A stretch of 36,935 nt of DNA from Clostridia bacterium (GCA_900754085.1 CAAEBO010000036.1:1-36935), one strand, 5' to 3'; positions 13,904 to 23,117 are shown, counted from the stretch's first letter. The notes: a model not told the origin generated them from the letters alone. Numbers and translations are program-made.

Positions 13904-16018
13904 ATGGGAAATATAGTTTTATTAGACGAATTAACAATAAATAAAATAGCAGCAGGTGAAGTTATAGAAAGACCAGCATCTGTAGTAAAAGAAATGGTAG
14001 AAAATTCAATAGATGCAGGTGCAACATCTATAACAGTAGAAATAAAAAATGGTGGAATATCTTTTATAAGAATAACAGACAATGGTAAAGGTATTGCAAA
14101 AGACGATACAGAAATTGCATTCGAAAGACATGCAACAAGTAAAATAAGACAAGCTAGCGATATAGAACTAATACATTCTATGGGGTTTAGAGGAGAGGCT
14201 TTAGCAAGTATTGCTGCAGTAGCTAATGTAGAATTAATAACAAAAACAGAAAATGATGAAATTGGAACAAGAGTTGTTGTAGAAGCTGGAAAAATACTAG
14301 AACAAGAGGAAATTGGATGTAAAAAAGGAACATCTATAACTGTAAAAAATTTATTTTTTAATACACCTGTAAGGTATAAATTTTTAAAGAAAGATTTTAC
14401 AGAGTCAGGTTATATAGAAGACGCAATAACAAGGCTTGCATTAGTAAATCCTAATATAGCATTTAAATTAATAAATACAGGGAAAGTTATAATACAAACT
14501 AATGGAAACGGAAATATACAAGATGTTATATATGGTATTTACGGAAAAAATGTTGCTGAAAACATATTAAATGTTGATTATACATATGAAGATATTCACA
14601 TTACAGGAGTTATAGGAAAACCAGAAATAGCAAGGTCAAACAGATCAAATCAACTATTTTTTGTAAATAAAAGATATGTAAAAGACAAAACTTTATCTGG
14701 AGCTATAGAAAAGGGATTTAAAGGATTACTTACAATAGGTAAATACGCATTTTCAATATTAAATATAGAAATGGATCCATCAAAGGTAGATGTAAATGTA
14801 CATCCAGCAAAATTAGAAGTGAGATTTTCAGATGAATCTAAAATGTTTAAATCTGTATACCATGCTGTAAATGAAACATTATTAAAAAATGACTTAATAA
14901 AAAAATCAGAAAAAGAAGAAACAAATATAGGAGTAACAAGCTCAATATTTGGAAATAGAAGTAGTGTAGAAAAAGAAATTCAAAACAATAGATTTAATAG
15001 TTTATTAGAGCTACAAAGAAAAATAAAAGAAGATTTAGAAAAGACTAAAAAAGATATAAATTATAATCCATTCAATAATAATGAAACTAGTACTGAAGAA
15101 AAAACTATAGAAGAGTCAAAAGTTGAAGAAAATAACACACTAAACAATGTAGAAAATATACAACCAAATGTAGAAACAACAGAAACAATAGAAGAAGTAA
15201 AAGAAGAACCAAAATTAGACATAAAAGAATTAGAAGAGGCAAGTAAAGAAATAGATAAGCAAATAGAAAATTTAGCCAATGACAATATAAAAGAAAATTC
15301 AAAAAAAGAGAGCTTTGACGAAATGTACTTTAAAATTTTTGGAGCAAAGCCACCAAAGGTAGAAGATGAAGAAGTACAAACAATTACAAAAGAAGATAAT
15401 ACAACTTTATTTGACAATGTAGAAGAGGACTATAAGTATAAAACACAATATAAATTTATAGGAATTGTATTTAATACGTACATTATTTTCGAAATGGATA
15501 ATGAAATGTACATTATGGACCAACATGCAGCACACGAAAGAATTATGTATGAAAAAGTAAAAAAGAATTTTTATGCAGAAGAAGAGAAAGACTCTCAGTT
15601 AATGATTTTACCAGACATAATAACTTTAACACATAAAGAAATGGATATTGCAAGAGAAAATATGGAGTTATTTAAAAAAGCAGGATTTATTATAGAAGAA
15701 TTTGGTGATAACACAATAAAAATTTCAGGAACACCAAGTATATGTCTAGATTTAAATACAAGAGATTTATTCTTAGAGACATTGGATGAAATAAATTCTG
15801 TAGCAAGAACAGCAAAACAAGAAATAGAGAATAAATTTTTAGCAACAATAGCATGTAAAGCAGCAGTAAAAGCACATATGGTTTTAGCAAAAGAAGAAGT
15901 AGAGAGTTTAATGGATGAATTGCTAAAACTAACAAATCCATTTACTTGTCCACATGGAAGACCAACAGTTATAAAAATGTCTAAATACGAAATAGAAAGA
16001 AAATTTGAAAGAAAATAA
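13904..16018 (+). CDS. mutL: DNA mismatch repair protein MutL
   Basis: A 704-residue repair protein that links mismatch recognition by MutS to strand removal. The N-terminal GHKL ATPase (about 1-330) shows KIAAGEVIERPASVVKE, DAGATSI, DNGKGI, RHATSKI, GFRGEALASI and FVNKRYVKD. A low-complexity acidic Glu/Lys/Asn linker fills about 330-520. The C-terminal domain holds DQHAAHERIMYE, starting near Asp539, the metal-dependent endonuclease motif found in bacteria without MutH, plus the later ACKAAVKAH and CPHGRP metal-site motifs. So it should nick DNA itself. GGAG lies upstream of ATG 13904. mutS is not in the window. miaA begins one base after its stop. Confidence 0.97.
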   Translation: MGNIVLLDELTINKIAAGEVIERPASVVKEMVENSIDAGATSITVEIKNGGISFIRITDNGKGIAKDDTEIAFERHATSKIRQASDIELIHSMGFRGEALASIAAVANVELITKTENDEIGTRVVVEAGKILEQEEIGCKKGTSITVKNLFFNTPVRYKFLKKDFTESGYIEDAITRLALVNPNIAFKLINTGKVIIQTNGNGNIQDVIYGIYGKNVAENILNVDYTYEDIHITGVIGKPEIARSNRSNQLFFVNKRYVKDKTLSGAIEKGFKGLLTIGKYAFSILNIEMDPSKVDVNVHPAKLEVRFSDESKMFKSVYHAVNETLLKNDLIKKSEKEETNIGVTSSIFGNRSSVEKEIQNNRFNSLLELQRKIKEDLEKTKKDINYNPFNNNETSTEEKTIEESKVEENNTLNNVENIQPNVETTETIEEVKEEPKLDIKELEEASKEIDKQIENLANDNIKENSKKESFDEMYFKIFGAKPPKVEDEEVQTITKEDNTTLFDNVEEDYKYKTQYKFIGIVFNTYIIFEMDNEMYIMDQHAAHERIMYEKVKKNFYAEEEKDSQLMILPDIITLTHKEMDIARENMELFKKAGFIIEEFGDNTIKISGTPSICLDLNTRDLFLETLDEINSVARTAKQEIENKFLATIACKAAVKAHMVLAKEEVESLMDELLKLTNPFTCPHGRPTVIKMSKYEIERKFERK

Positions 16019-16019
16019 T

Positions 16020-16976
16020 ATGGAGGAAAAAGTGGGAGAGAATGTATCAAAAAAAGATGTTATAGTAATAGGTGGACCAACAGCTTCTGGAAAGACAGGA
16101 TTATCTATAGATCTTGCGAAAAAAATAAATGGACAAATAATTTCTGCAGATTCTATGCAAATATATAAAGAAATGGATATAGGAACAGCTAAAGTTACAA
16201 AAGAAGAAATGCAAGGAATAAAACATTATATGATTGATATTATTTCTCCAAATGAAAGATATTCTGTTGCAGAATTTAAACTTAACGCAGAAAATGCAAT
16301 AGAAGAAATTCTAAACAATGGTTATACGCCAATAGTTGTTGGAGGAACTGGATTATATATAAATAGTTTAATTTATAATATAAATTATCCACAATTAGAA
16401 TTTGACAAGAAATATAGAGAATATTTAGAAGAACAAGTTAAAAATGTTGGGCTAGAAAAGCTATATGAACAAGCAAAGAAAATAGATGAAGAAGCATGTC
16501 TTAAAATTAGCCCAAATGACCAAAAAAGAATATTAAGGATTTTAGAAATATATAATCAAACAGGAAAAAATAAAACCGAATTAGAACAAATTTCAAGACA
16601 AGAACCTCCAAAATATAATTACAAAGTATTTGGAATAAATTATGAAAGAAGTAAGTTATATGATAGAATAAATTACAGAGTAGAAAAGATGTTTGAAGAA
16701 GGATTGCTACAAGAAGTAGAAAACATAAAAAACAAATATAAAGAATTTCCAACTGCAATGCAAGGATTAGGATATAAAGAAGTTGTAGATTATATAGAAA
16801 AAAGATGTTCATATGAAGAAATGGTAGAAAAAATAAAACAAGAGACTAGAAGATATGCAAAAAGACAAGTTACATGGTTTAAAGGTATAAAAGAATTAAT
16901 TTGGTTAGACGCAAAAGAAGGAAATGAGAAAAACATAGATATTATCTTGGAGGAGATAAATTGGAAGAAAAGATAA
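16020..16976 (+). CDS. miaA: tRNA dimethylallyltransferase
   Basis: A 318-residue enzyme that adds a dimethylallyl group to A37 of tRNAs reading UNN codons. It has the P-loop GPTASGKT at 19-26, SADSMQIYKEMDIGTAK, HYMIDIISPNERYSVAEF, the GGTGLYINSLIY motif, RRILRILEIY-type RNA-contact helices (DQKRILRILE) and the C-terminal MQGLGYKEVVDYI...ETRRYAKRQVTWF. Start: ATG 16020 comes one base after the mutL stop, suggesting translational coupling. GTG 16032 has a better-placed GGAGG (16022-16026) and is the alternative; both keep the whole enzyme. The mutL-miaA order is common in Firmicutes, although hfq is missing here. Confidence 0.95.
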   Translation: MEEKVGENVSKKDVIVIGGPTASGKTGLSIDLAKKINGQIISADSMQIYKEMDIGTAKVTKEEMQGIKHYMIDIISPNERYSVAEFKLNAENAIEEILNNGYTPIVVGGTGLYINSLIYNINYPQLEFDKKYREYLEEQVKNVGLEKLYEQAKKIDEEACLKISPNDQKRILRILEIYNQTGKNKTELEQISRQEPPKYNYKVFGINYERSKLYDRINYRVEKMFEEGLLQEVENIKNKYKEFPTAMQGLGYKEVVDYIEKRCSYEEMVEKIKQETRRYAKRQVTWFKGIKELIWLDAKEGNEKNIDIILEEINWKKR

Positions 16977-18217
16977 AAACTAACAAGAAAAAAAATAAAG
17001 TTAAAATAGTTATTATAAGTATACTATTTATAGCAGTTATAATTTATGCAATATATACAGCATGGCAACTATTTGCAAATCCAACAGATGTATTTTTAGT
17101 AGAGCAAGGCTCAATTTCTGAAGAAATAAAAGCAGAAGGATATGTTATAAGAGACGAAAAAAAGATACAAGGAAATAATTATAAAAATGGAATGGTACAA
17201 ATAAAAACAGAAGGGGAAAAGTGTGCAAAAGATGAGAATGTTTTTAGGTATTATTCTAAAGGAGAAGAGGAACTTGTAAATAAAATACATGAGCTAGATG
17301 AAAAAATAGATGAAGCACAAAAAAATAGTAAGGCAATGGTATACCCAGGAGATATAAAATTATTAGAAAAAGAAATAGAATTAAGATTATTAGAAATTTC
17401 TAAAAATAATAATATACAGAAAATTACAGAATATAAAAGAGAGATAGAAAACTATATAAAAAAGAAAACGAATATTATAGGCGAAAATAGTGAAGCAGGT
17501 TCATACCTAAATAATTTAATACAAGAGAGAAAAAAATATGAGAGCCAGCTAAATTCTGGTAGTGAATATATAAAAGCACCAATGAGTGGAGTAGTATCTT
17601 ATAAAGTAGATGATTTAGAAGATGTATTAACACCAAACGACTTTAGTAGTTATAATAGATCATTTTTCGAAAGTTTAAATTTAAAAACAGGACAAACAAT
17701 AGCTACAAATACAGAATGTGGAAAAATAGTAAATAATTATGAATGTTTTATTGCTACTATTATAAAAAAGAATCAATTACATGATATAAAACAAGGAAGT
17801 AAACTAGAATTACGTTTATCTAATGGTGACGAAATTTCTAGTAAAGTAGAATATATTATGGAACAAACAAATGATGATGTTTTAGTAGTATTTAAGATAA
17901 ATAAAGATGTAGAAAAACTAATTGGAAGTAGAAAAATTTCTTTTGATATTATATTCTGGCAATATTCTGGCTATAAAGTGCCTAATACAGCAATTATAAA
18001 AGAAAATGACTTAGCATATGTTATTAGAAATAGAGCAGGATATTTAAACAAAGTTTTAGTAAAAGTAAAAAAAGAGAATGATACATATTCTATAATAGAT
18101 AATTACACATCAGATGAATTAAAAGAAATGGGATATAATTCTTCAGAACTAAATGTTAGTACTAAGATAAATATGTTTGATGAGATTCAAGCAATAGCTA
18201 ACAACAAAAAAAGATAA
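16961..18217 (+). CDS. HlyD-family membrane fusion / adaptor protein
   Basis: A 418-residue membrane-anchored protein. A basic N-terminus (TNKKKNKVK) leads into one membrane helix (about residues 16-38). An extracytoplasmic part follows: a first lipoyl half (VFLVEQGSISEEIKAEGYVIRDEK), a coiled-coil hairpin (about 95-195), a second lipoyl half (YIKAPMSGVVSYKVDDLEDVL) and beta-barrel-like segments. This is the layout of HlyD/AcrA adaptors, and similar genes lie near sepF in Clostridia. No transporter partner is adjacent, so its role is unknown; a wall or division link is only a guess from position. The start is TTG 16961 with GGAGGAG (16949-16955) five bases upstream. It overlaps miaA by 16 bases and is probably coupled to it. 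Confidence 0.75.
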   Translation: MEEKIKTNKKKNKVKIVIISILFIAVIIYAIYTAWQLFANPTDVFLVEQGSISEEIKAEGYVIRDEKKIQGNNYKNGMVQIKTEGEKCAKDENVFRYYSKGEEELVNKIHELDEKIDEAQKNSKAMVYPGDIKLLEKEIELRLLEISKNNNIQKITEYKREIENYIKKKTNIIGENSEAGSYLNNLIQERKKYESQLNSGSEYIKAPMSGVVSYKVDDLEDVLTPNDFSSYNRSFFESLNLKTGQTIATNTECGKIVNNYECFIATIIKKNQLHDIKQGSKLELRLSNGDEISSKVEYIMEQTNDDVLVVFKINKDVEKLIGSRKISFDIIFWQYSGYKVPNTAIIKENDLAYVIRNRAGYLNKVLVKVKKENDTYSIIDNYTSDELKEMGYNSSELNVSTKINMFDEIQAIANNKKR

Positions 18218-18271
18218 TATTACAGCAATATTACAAAAATGTTAAAATAAAATTACAAAAATAAAAAACTA

Positions 18272-18300
18272 TTGACAATATTAAAAAAAAGTTAGATACT
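18272..18300 (+). promoter_or_regulatory. Sigma-A promoter of sepF
   Basis: TTGACA (18272-18277), 17 bases, GATACT (18295-18300). A perfect -35 with a 4/6 -10, 45 bases upstream of the sepF start. Confidence 0.75.
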
Positions 18301-18344
18301 ATATGCAAATACCAACAAAGGAGAAATATTAGGAGGTTTTTTTG

Positions 18345-18851
18345 ATGGCAGGAGCTATAATGAACAAAGTATGGGATTTATTCGGAATGGATACAGAAAG
18401 AGAAGCAGAAGAAATAGATGAAAAAACATATGATAATAATGAATACGATACATATGATGGATATGATGATGATGAAAATGATGATATAGAAGATAGAAGA
18501 ATATTTGGTAAAAAGAGCAAAGAAAAAGTGGTATCTATGCCACAAACTCAACAAATAAAAATGGTAATTTCACAACCTACAACATTTGACCAATCAGAAG
18601 AAATATGTGAATTTCTTAAAGAAAAAAAATCTGTAATTGTAAATTTAGAATATGTAAATAAAGATGTAGCAAGAAGAATAGTAGATTTTATTAGTGGAGG
18701 AGTTTTTGCCTTAGATGGTCACATTCAAAAAGTGTCAAACTCAATCTTCTTAATAGCACCTTATAATTACGAAATTACAAATGAAATGGCAAGAGAAGAG
18801 ATTTCAAACAAATTATCTGTATCTTGGTTAAAAAATAGTACAAAAAATTAA
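18345..18851 (+). CDS. sepF: Cell division protein SepF
   Basis: A 168-residue protein. It starts MAGAIMNKVWDLFGM, the short amphipathic membrane-binding helix of SepF, continues with an acidic Asp/Glu/Tyr-rich linker (about 20-55), and ends in the conserved globular domain (about 65-160: KMVISQPTTFDQSEEICEFL, SVIVNLEYVNKDVARRIVDF, GGVFALDGHIQKVSNSIFLIAP). SepF anchors FtsZ to the membrane, forms rings and helps septum formation. AGGAGG at 18331-18336 is 8 bases before ATG 18345; the TTG at 18342 is not favoured. It has its own promoter. The ylmE/yggS gene that often precedes sepF in Firmicutes is absent. Confidence 0.93.
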   Translation: MAGAIMNKVWDLFGMDTEREAEEIDEKTYDNNEYDTYDGYDDDENDDIEDRRIFGKKSKEKVVSMPQTQQIKMVISQPTTFDQSEEICEFLKEKKSVIVNLEYVNKDVARRIVDFISGGVFALDGHIQKVSNSIFLIAPYNYEITNEMAREEISNKLSVSWLKNSTKN

Positions 18852-18869
18852 TTTAAAATAATTACTAAT

Positions 18870-18902
18870 TTAATATAAGCACGATTTACGTGCTTATATT
18901 AA
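18870..18902 (+). other. Hairpin between sepF and divIVA
   Basis: A perfect 14-base inverted repeat, TTAATATAAGCACG (18870-18883) and CGTGCTTATATTAA (18889-18902), with loop ATTTA. GGTTTAAAAC follows, with no T run. It is either a weak terminator that lets some transcription into divIVA or an mRNA processing or stability element. No clear promoter lies between it and divIVA. Confidence 0.55.
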
Positions 18903-18943
18903 GGTTTAAAACTAATATAAAGAGTAAAAAGGAGGCATGTGGC

Positions 18944-19405
18944 ATGCTTACACCATTAGACATAGAAAACAAAAAATTCTCAAAACAAATGGTTAACGGT
19001 TATAGTGTAGAAGAAGTTGACGATTTCTTAGATGAATTAACAAAAGATTATGGAAAAGCTTACAAAGAGAGTACAGAAGCTAAAAAAACAATAGATGAAT
19101 TAACACAAAGTTTAGCTCATTACAAAAATATAGAAGAAACATTACAAAGTACTTTAGTTATGGCACAATCAACAGCTGAAGAAGTTAAAAATGTTGCAAG
19201 ACAACAAGCTGAGCAAATAATAAAAGATGCCAAAGGAAATGCACAAAAAGAAGCAGATGGTTTATCACAAGAAATAAATTTAAAGAAAAAAGAATTAGAT
19301 GATATTAAAAAACAATTTGACGTATATAAAGCTAAAATGGAAGCTTTATTAATATCACAATTAGAGCTTCTTAAAGATATAAATAAAGAAGAAGATAATT
19401 TATAA
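18944..19405 (+). CDS. divIVA: DivIVA domain protein
   Basis: A 153-residue coiled-coil protein that recognises curved membrane at septa and poles and positions division or sporulation factors. The N-terminal lipid-binding DivIVA signature is complete: MLTPLDIENKKFSKQMVNGYSVEEVDDFLDELTKDYGKAY. A long coiled coil follows (about 40-150), with heptad-like Glu/Lys/Ala/Gln sequence and EEVKNVARQQAEQIIKDAKGNAQKEAD. AAAGGAGG lies 8 bases before ATG 18944; the open frame upstream of it has no ribosome site. It follows sepF, as in B. subtilis, but the ylmG and ylmH genes usually between them are missing. Confidence 0.92.
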   Translation: MLTPLDIENKKFSKQMVNGYSVEEVDDFLDELTKDYGKAYKESTEAKKTIDELTQSLAHYKNIEETLQSTLVMAQSTAEEVKNVARQQAEQIIKDAKGNAQKEADGLSQEINLKKKELDDIKKQFDVYKAKMEALLISQLELLKDINKEEDNL

Positions 19406-19413
19406 AATTAACG

Positions 19414-19447
19414 AAAGACAAGTTTTGTTTTGCAAAATTTGTCTTTT
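19414..19447 (+). terminator. Terminator after divIVA
   Basis: AAAGACAAGTTTTG (19414-19427) pairs with CAAAATTTGTCTTT (19433-19446), 14 pairs including one G-T, loop TTTTG, with a short T run at the end. Confidence 0.8.
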
Positions 19448-19499
19448 GCTGTCTTTATTACAGAACTGTTAAATATATGTGACATTTATATTAATAATA

Positions 19500-19527
19500 T
19501 TGACATATATTTAATATTTAATAAAAT
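19500..19527 (+). promoter_or_regulatory. Sigma-A promoter of rsmD
   Basis: TTGACA (19500-19505), 16 bases, TAAAAT (19522-19527), 20 bases before the rsmD start, giving a very short leader. Confidence 0.6.
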
Positions 19528-19547
19528 ATATGTTGTGAAGAGGTATT

Positions 19548-20102
19548 ATGAGGATTATAGGTGGATTAGCAAGGGGAACAAAATTATATACATTAGAAGG
19601 AAAAGATACAAGACCTACATTAGATAGAGTAAGAGAATCTTTATTTAACATTCTACAAAATGAAATAAAAGATTCTAAACTACTAGACTTGTTTTCTGGT
19701 AGTGGTGCAATTGGACTAGAGAGCATAAGCAGAGGAGCAAAAAAAGCTATATTGTGCGATAAAAACAAGCAGGCTATACAGATAATAAACAAGAATGTAG
19801 AAAAGTTAAGAGTAAAAGAAAAAGTAGAAGTTTTATGTACTGATTATGAAAAATATTTAAACAGTACAAAAGAGCAATTTGAATATATATATATAGACCC
19901 ACCATATAATACAAATTATATAAGTAATAGTATACAAATAATAAATGATAAAAATTTATTAACAGAAAATGGTATAATTATAGCAGAAACAGATGAAAAA
20001 GAAAGAGTAGAAGAAGAAATTAGCAAATTGAACGTAAGTATAAATATTTATGATACTAGAAAATATGGTAGAGCATGGTTAATATTTATGCGAAAGGAGT
20101 AA
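19548..20102 (+). CDS. rsmD: 16S rRNA (guanine(966)-N2)-methyltransferase
   Basis: A 184-residue SAM-dependent methyltransferase that modifies the small ribosomal subunit RNA. It starts MRIIGGLARGTKL and contains KDTRPTLDRVRESLFNIL, which is typical of RsmD, the SAM-binding LLDLFSGSGAIGLESISRGA, the acidic residue after strand 2 (AILCDKN), and the catalytic DPPY in YIYIDPPYN. It ends KYGRAWLIFMRKE. GAAGAGG precedes the ATG. In most Firmicutes coaD follows; here a coiled-coil gene starts four bases after the stop. Confidence 0.95.
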   Translation: MRIIGGLARGTKLYTLEGKDTRPTLDRVRESLFNILQNEIKDSKLLDLFSGSGAIGLESISRGAKKAILCDKNKQAIQIINKNVEKLRVKEKVEVLCTDYEKYLNSTKEQFEYIYIDPPYNTNYISNSIQIINDKNLLTENGIIIAETDEKERVEEEISKLNVSINIYDTRKYGRAWLIFMRKE

Positions 20103-20106
20103 ACGA

Positions 20107-20544
20107 ATGGAGATTTTCACATTATTAGAAACCTTAGAAGAAATATTAGATCAAAGTAAAAAAATTCCATTTACGGATAAAGCAGTTCTTGATAAGGAAG
20201 CTATATTAGAAATTATAAAAGAGATAAGACTAAAACTTCCAGACGAATTAAAACAAGCTAAATGGGTAAAGGAAGAAAGACAAAGAATATTAACTGAAGC
20301 TCAAAAAGAAGCCAATGATATAGTAAAAGAAGCAGAAACAAGAATTATTTCTATGATAGATGAACACGAAATTACAAAAAAAGCATACGAACAAAAAGCA
20401 CAAATTATAGAAACAGCAAACGAAATGTCAAGAGAAATATCACAAGGAACAAAAGAATATGCAGATAATGTCTTAGGAAGTATTCAAGTTGCATTAGAAG
20501 ATGCACTAAAAGTTATACAAAATAATAGAAAAGAATTAAAATAA
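20107..20544 (+). CDS. Coiled-coil protein (ATPase subunit E/DivIVA-like), 145 aa
   Basis: A soluble, highly charged protein. A short N-terminal domain (MEIFTLLETLEEILDQSKKIPF, then KAVLDKEAILEIIKEIRLKLPDEL) leads into a long helix rich in Glu, Ala, Lys and Gln (about 55-140) with RILTEAQKEANDIVKEAE. The PFTDKAVLDKEAILEIIKEIR pattern is seen in small Firmicutes proteins loosely annotated as ATPase or DivIVA-like near rsmD/coaD. No P-loop is present, so enzymatic ATPase function is unlikely. AAAGGAG overlaps the end of rsmD, and the gap is four bases, so the two are cotranscribed. A role with DivIVA or in the envelope is speculation. Confidence 0.75.
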   Translation: MEIFTLLETLEEILDQSKKIPFTDKAVLDKEAILEIIKEIRLKLPDELKQAKWVKEERQRILTEAQKEANDIVKEAETRIISMIDEHEITKKAYEQKAQIIETANEMSREISQGTKEYADNVLGSIQVALEDALKVIQNNRKELK

Positions 20545-20548
20545 TTGG

Positions 20549-20600
20549 AAGTCAGAGGTCGGTACTTATTTTACTAATGAATACAGACATCTGACTTTTT
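20549..20600 (+). terminator. Terminator before ftsK
   Basis: AAGTCAGAGGTC (20549-20560) pairs with GACATCTGACTT (20586-20597) with one mismatch. The loop is 25 bases and a T run ends the structure. Confidence 0.7.
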
Positions 20601-20688
20601 GTATAGTAAAAATATGGAGAATATTAAATTTTAAATACAGTGTTAATATGATTTTCCATTTGCGATGATAATAATTGGAGGGAATATA

Positions 20689-23103
20689 ATGGCAAAAGCA
20701 AAAAGAGCAAAAACTACAAAAAAAACATCAAGTAGTAGAACGAATACAAAAAGTAGAAAAAAGAAAAATAATATAGATAAAAACTTATTAGTAGTTATTA
20801 TGATAATAATAAGTTTGTTACTAGCTGTGTTAATATATACACAATCTGGTTGGATGGGAGAACATTTAAGTCCAATGCTTGGTGGAATAATGGGGTGGAT
20901 AAAATATATTATTCCTGTTGGAACGTTATTTATTGCTATAAAAATAGCAACAGATGATAAAGAATATTTAAGCAAAAAAATGATAAATTATGTAATATTT
21001 TTAGTATGTATTGCATCAACAATGATAATTATAGAAATAAATAAAGGGAATTTATCTATGGCAATGACATCTTCTGCATTTTTTGAAGACGCATACGAAC
21101 TAGGTAGAAATAATATTGCAGGAGGAATTATAGGAGCAATAATTGCTTTACCTGTTTGCAAATTATTAGGTACCTTTGGTGGAATTATTTTATTAGTTGG
21201 TATTGCATTAATAACTTTAATAAATTTATTCGAAATAAAACCAGCAGAATTAATAGGTCTTTTCTTTGAAAGAATGAAAGAAAGAAGAGAATATGAAGAT
21301 GATGAAGATGACGAAGAGGAATATGAAGAAGAAATAAAAAATGATAAGAAGAGTGTATTAGTAGAAAATAGAAAAGAAAAAGGAAAGAAGAAAAAGAAAA
21401 ATAAAGAAGAGATTATAAAAGAAGAAGTACCAATAGAAGAGCAAATTACAATAAACTTAAATGAAACAGAGCCTAAAAAGAAAAAATTACTTCATGGTAA
21501 AGAAGAATTAGATGCAAAAGAGAGCAAACCAAATCAAATAGAGGCAAATTTATTTAAGCAAGAGCAAGAAAAGAAAGAAGAAAGAACAAAAGAAGTATTA
21601 GTACTAGAACATGGTTTAACAGAAGAAGAAGAAAACTATGAATTTCCACCAATAGAATTATTAAGTGAAGGTACAGCTAGAGTATTTAAAGGTGGTAAAA
21701 AAGCTTTAACAGATACTGCTGCAAAATTACAAAAAACTTTATATAGTTTTGGAGTATCTGCAAAAGTAGAAAATGTTTCTGTTGGTCCAGCTATAACTAG
21801 ATATGAAGTTAAACCAGCAGAAGGTGTAAGAGTAAATAAAATAGCAAATCTTGCAGATGATATTGCACTTAGTTTAGCTGCAGAAAGTATAAGAATAGAA
21901 GCTCCAATACCAGGAAAACAAGCAGTTGGAATAGAAATTCCAAATAAAGAAAATGAGGTAGTACATTTAAGAGATATTATAGAAACAGAAGAATTTGTAA
22001 ATCATAAGTCAAAATTAGCATTGGCACTAGGAAAAAATGTTGGAGGAGAGGTTGTAATTGCAGATGTAGCAAAGATGCCACACGTATTAATTGCAGGAAG
22101 TACAGGTTCAGGAAAGAGTGTTTGTATAAATACATTAATTACAAGTATATTATATAAAGCAAAGCCAAATGAAGTAAAACTATTAATGGTAGATCCAAAA
22201 GTTGTTGAATTATCTGTATATAACGGAATTCCACATTTGCTAATACCAGTAGTAACAGATCCAAAGAAAGCAGCAGGAGCACTTGCATGGGCTGTACAAG
22301 AAATGGTAAACAGATATAGTCTTTTTGCCAATAAGGGTGTAAGAGATATAAAAGGATATAATTCTGCAATAGAAAAAGAAGGAGGAACAGGCAAATTACC
22401 ACAAATAGTAATTATAATAGATGAACTTGCAGACTTAATGATGGTAGCTGCTAAAGACGTAGAAGATGCAATATGTAGGTTAGCACAAATGGCAAGAGCT
22501 GCAGGAATGCACTTGGTAATTGCAACACAAAGACCATCTGTAGATGTAATTACAGGTATAATAAAAGCTAATATACCTTCTAGAATAGCATTTGCTGTAT
22601 CTTCACAAGTTGATTCAAGAACAATATTAGATGCAGTGGGTGCAGAGAAATTATTAGGAAAAGGAGATATGCTATTTTACCCATCTGGAGCTTCTAAACC
22701 AACTAGAGTTCAAGGTTCATTTGTATCAGATAGTGAAGTAGAAAAGATAGTAGATTTCTTAAAATTTAATGGTGGAGAAGCTAAATATAATGAAGACATT
22801 ATAGAAAGCATAGAAAAAGCAAATAGTTCAGACCAAGAATTAGACAAAATAGAAGAAGAAGACGATACAGATCCATTATTAATGGAAGCAATAGATACAG
22901 TAGTAGAAACAGGCCAAGCTTCTACATCGTTTATACAAAGAAGATTTAAAGTGGGTTATGCAAGAGCTGGTAGAATAATAGACCAAATGGAAGAAAGAGG
23001 AATTATTTCTGGATACCAAGGAAGTAAGCCAAGGGAAGTTTTAATAACAAAAGAAAGATTAGATGAACTAAAAATGGGAACTACTCCAGATGAAAATATA
23101 TAG
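20689..23103 (+). CDS. ftsK: DNA translocase FtsK/SpoIIIE
   Basis: An 804-residue septal DNA pump. After a basic Lys/Ser/Thr-rich N-terminus come about four membrane helices (about residues 25-190), an acidic and lysine-rich linker (about 200-310), and the motor: FGVSAKVENVSVGPAITRYEVKPAEGVRV (alpha/beta start), Walker A GSTGSGKSV with Lys476, Walker B VIIIDELADLMM, and ATQRPSVDVITGIIKANIPSRIAF. The end is a winged-helix gamma domain (ASTSFIQRRFKVGYARAGRIIDQMEERGIISG), which reads polar DNA sequences. It clears chromosome DNA from the closing septum and, if spores form, pumps it into the forespore. GGAGGG lies 6 bases before ATG 20689; the ATG at 20665 lies upstream of that site. It heads a run of seven same-strand genes. 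Confidence 0.96.
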   Translation: MAKAKRAKTTKKTSSSRTNTKSRKKKNNIDKNLLVVIMIIISLLLAVLIYTQSGWMGEHLSPMLGGIMGWIKYIIPVGTLFIAIKIATDDKEYLSKKMINYVIFLVCIASTMIIIEINKGNLSMAMTSSAFFEDAYELGRNNIAGGIIGAIIALPVCKLLGTFGGIILLVGIALITLINLFEIKPAELIGLFFERMKERREYEDDEDDEEEYEEEIKNDKKSVLVENRKEKGKKKKKNKEEIIKEEVPIEEQITINLNETEPKKKKLLHGKEELDAKESKPNQIEANLFKQEQEKKEERTKEVLVLEHGLTEEEENYEFPPIELLSEGTARVFKGGKKALTDTAAKLQKTLYSFGVSAKVENVSVGPAITRYEVKPAEGVRVNKIANLADDIALSLAAESIRIEAPIPGKQAVGIEIPNKENEVVHLRDIIETEEFVNHKSKLALALGKNVGGEVVIADVAKMPHVLIAGSTGSGKSVCINTLITSILYKAKPNEVKLLMVDPKVVELSVYNGIPHLLIPVVTDPKKAAGALAWAVQEMVNRYSLFANKGVRDIKGYNSAIEKEGGTGKLPQIVIIIDELADLMMVAAKDVEDAICRLAQMARAAGMHLVIATQRPSVDVITGIIKANIPSRIAFAVSSQVDSRTILDAVGAEKLLGKGDMLFYPSGASKPTRVQGSFVSDSEVEKIVDFLKFNGGEAKYNEDIIESIEKANSSDQELDKIEEEDDTDPLLMEAIDTVVETGQASTSFIQRRFKVGYARAGRIIDQMEERGIISGYQGSKPREVLITKERLDELKMGTTPDENI

Positions 23104-23117
23104 GAAGGGTGGAAAAA

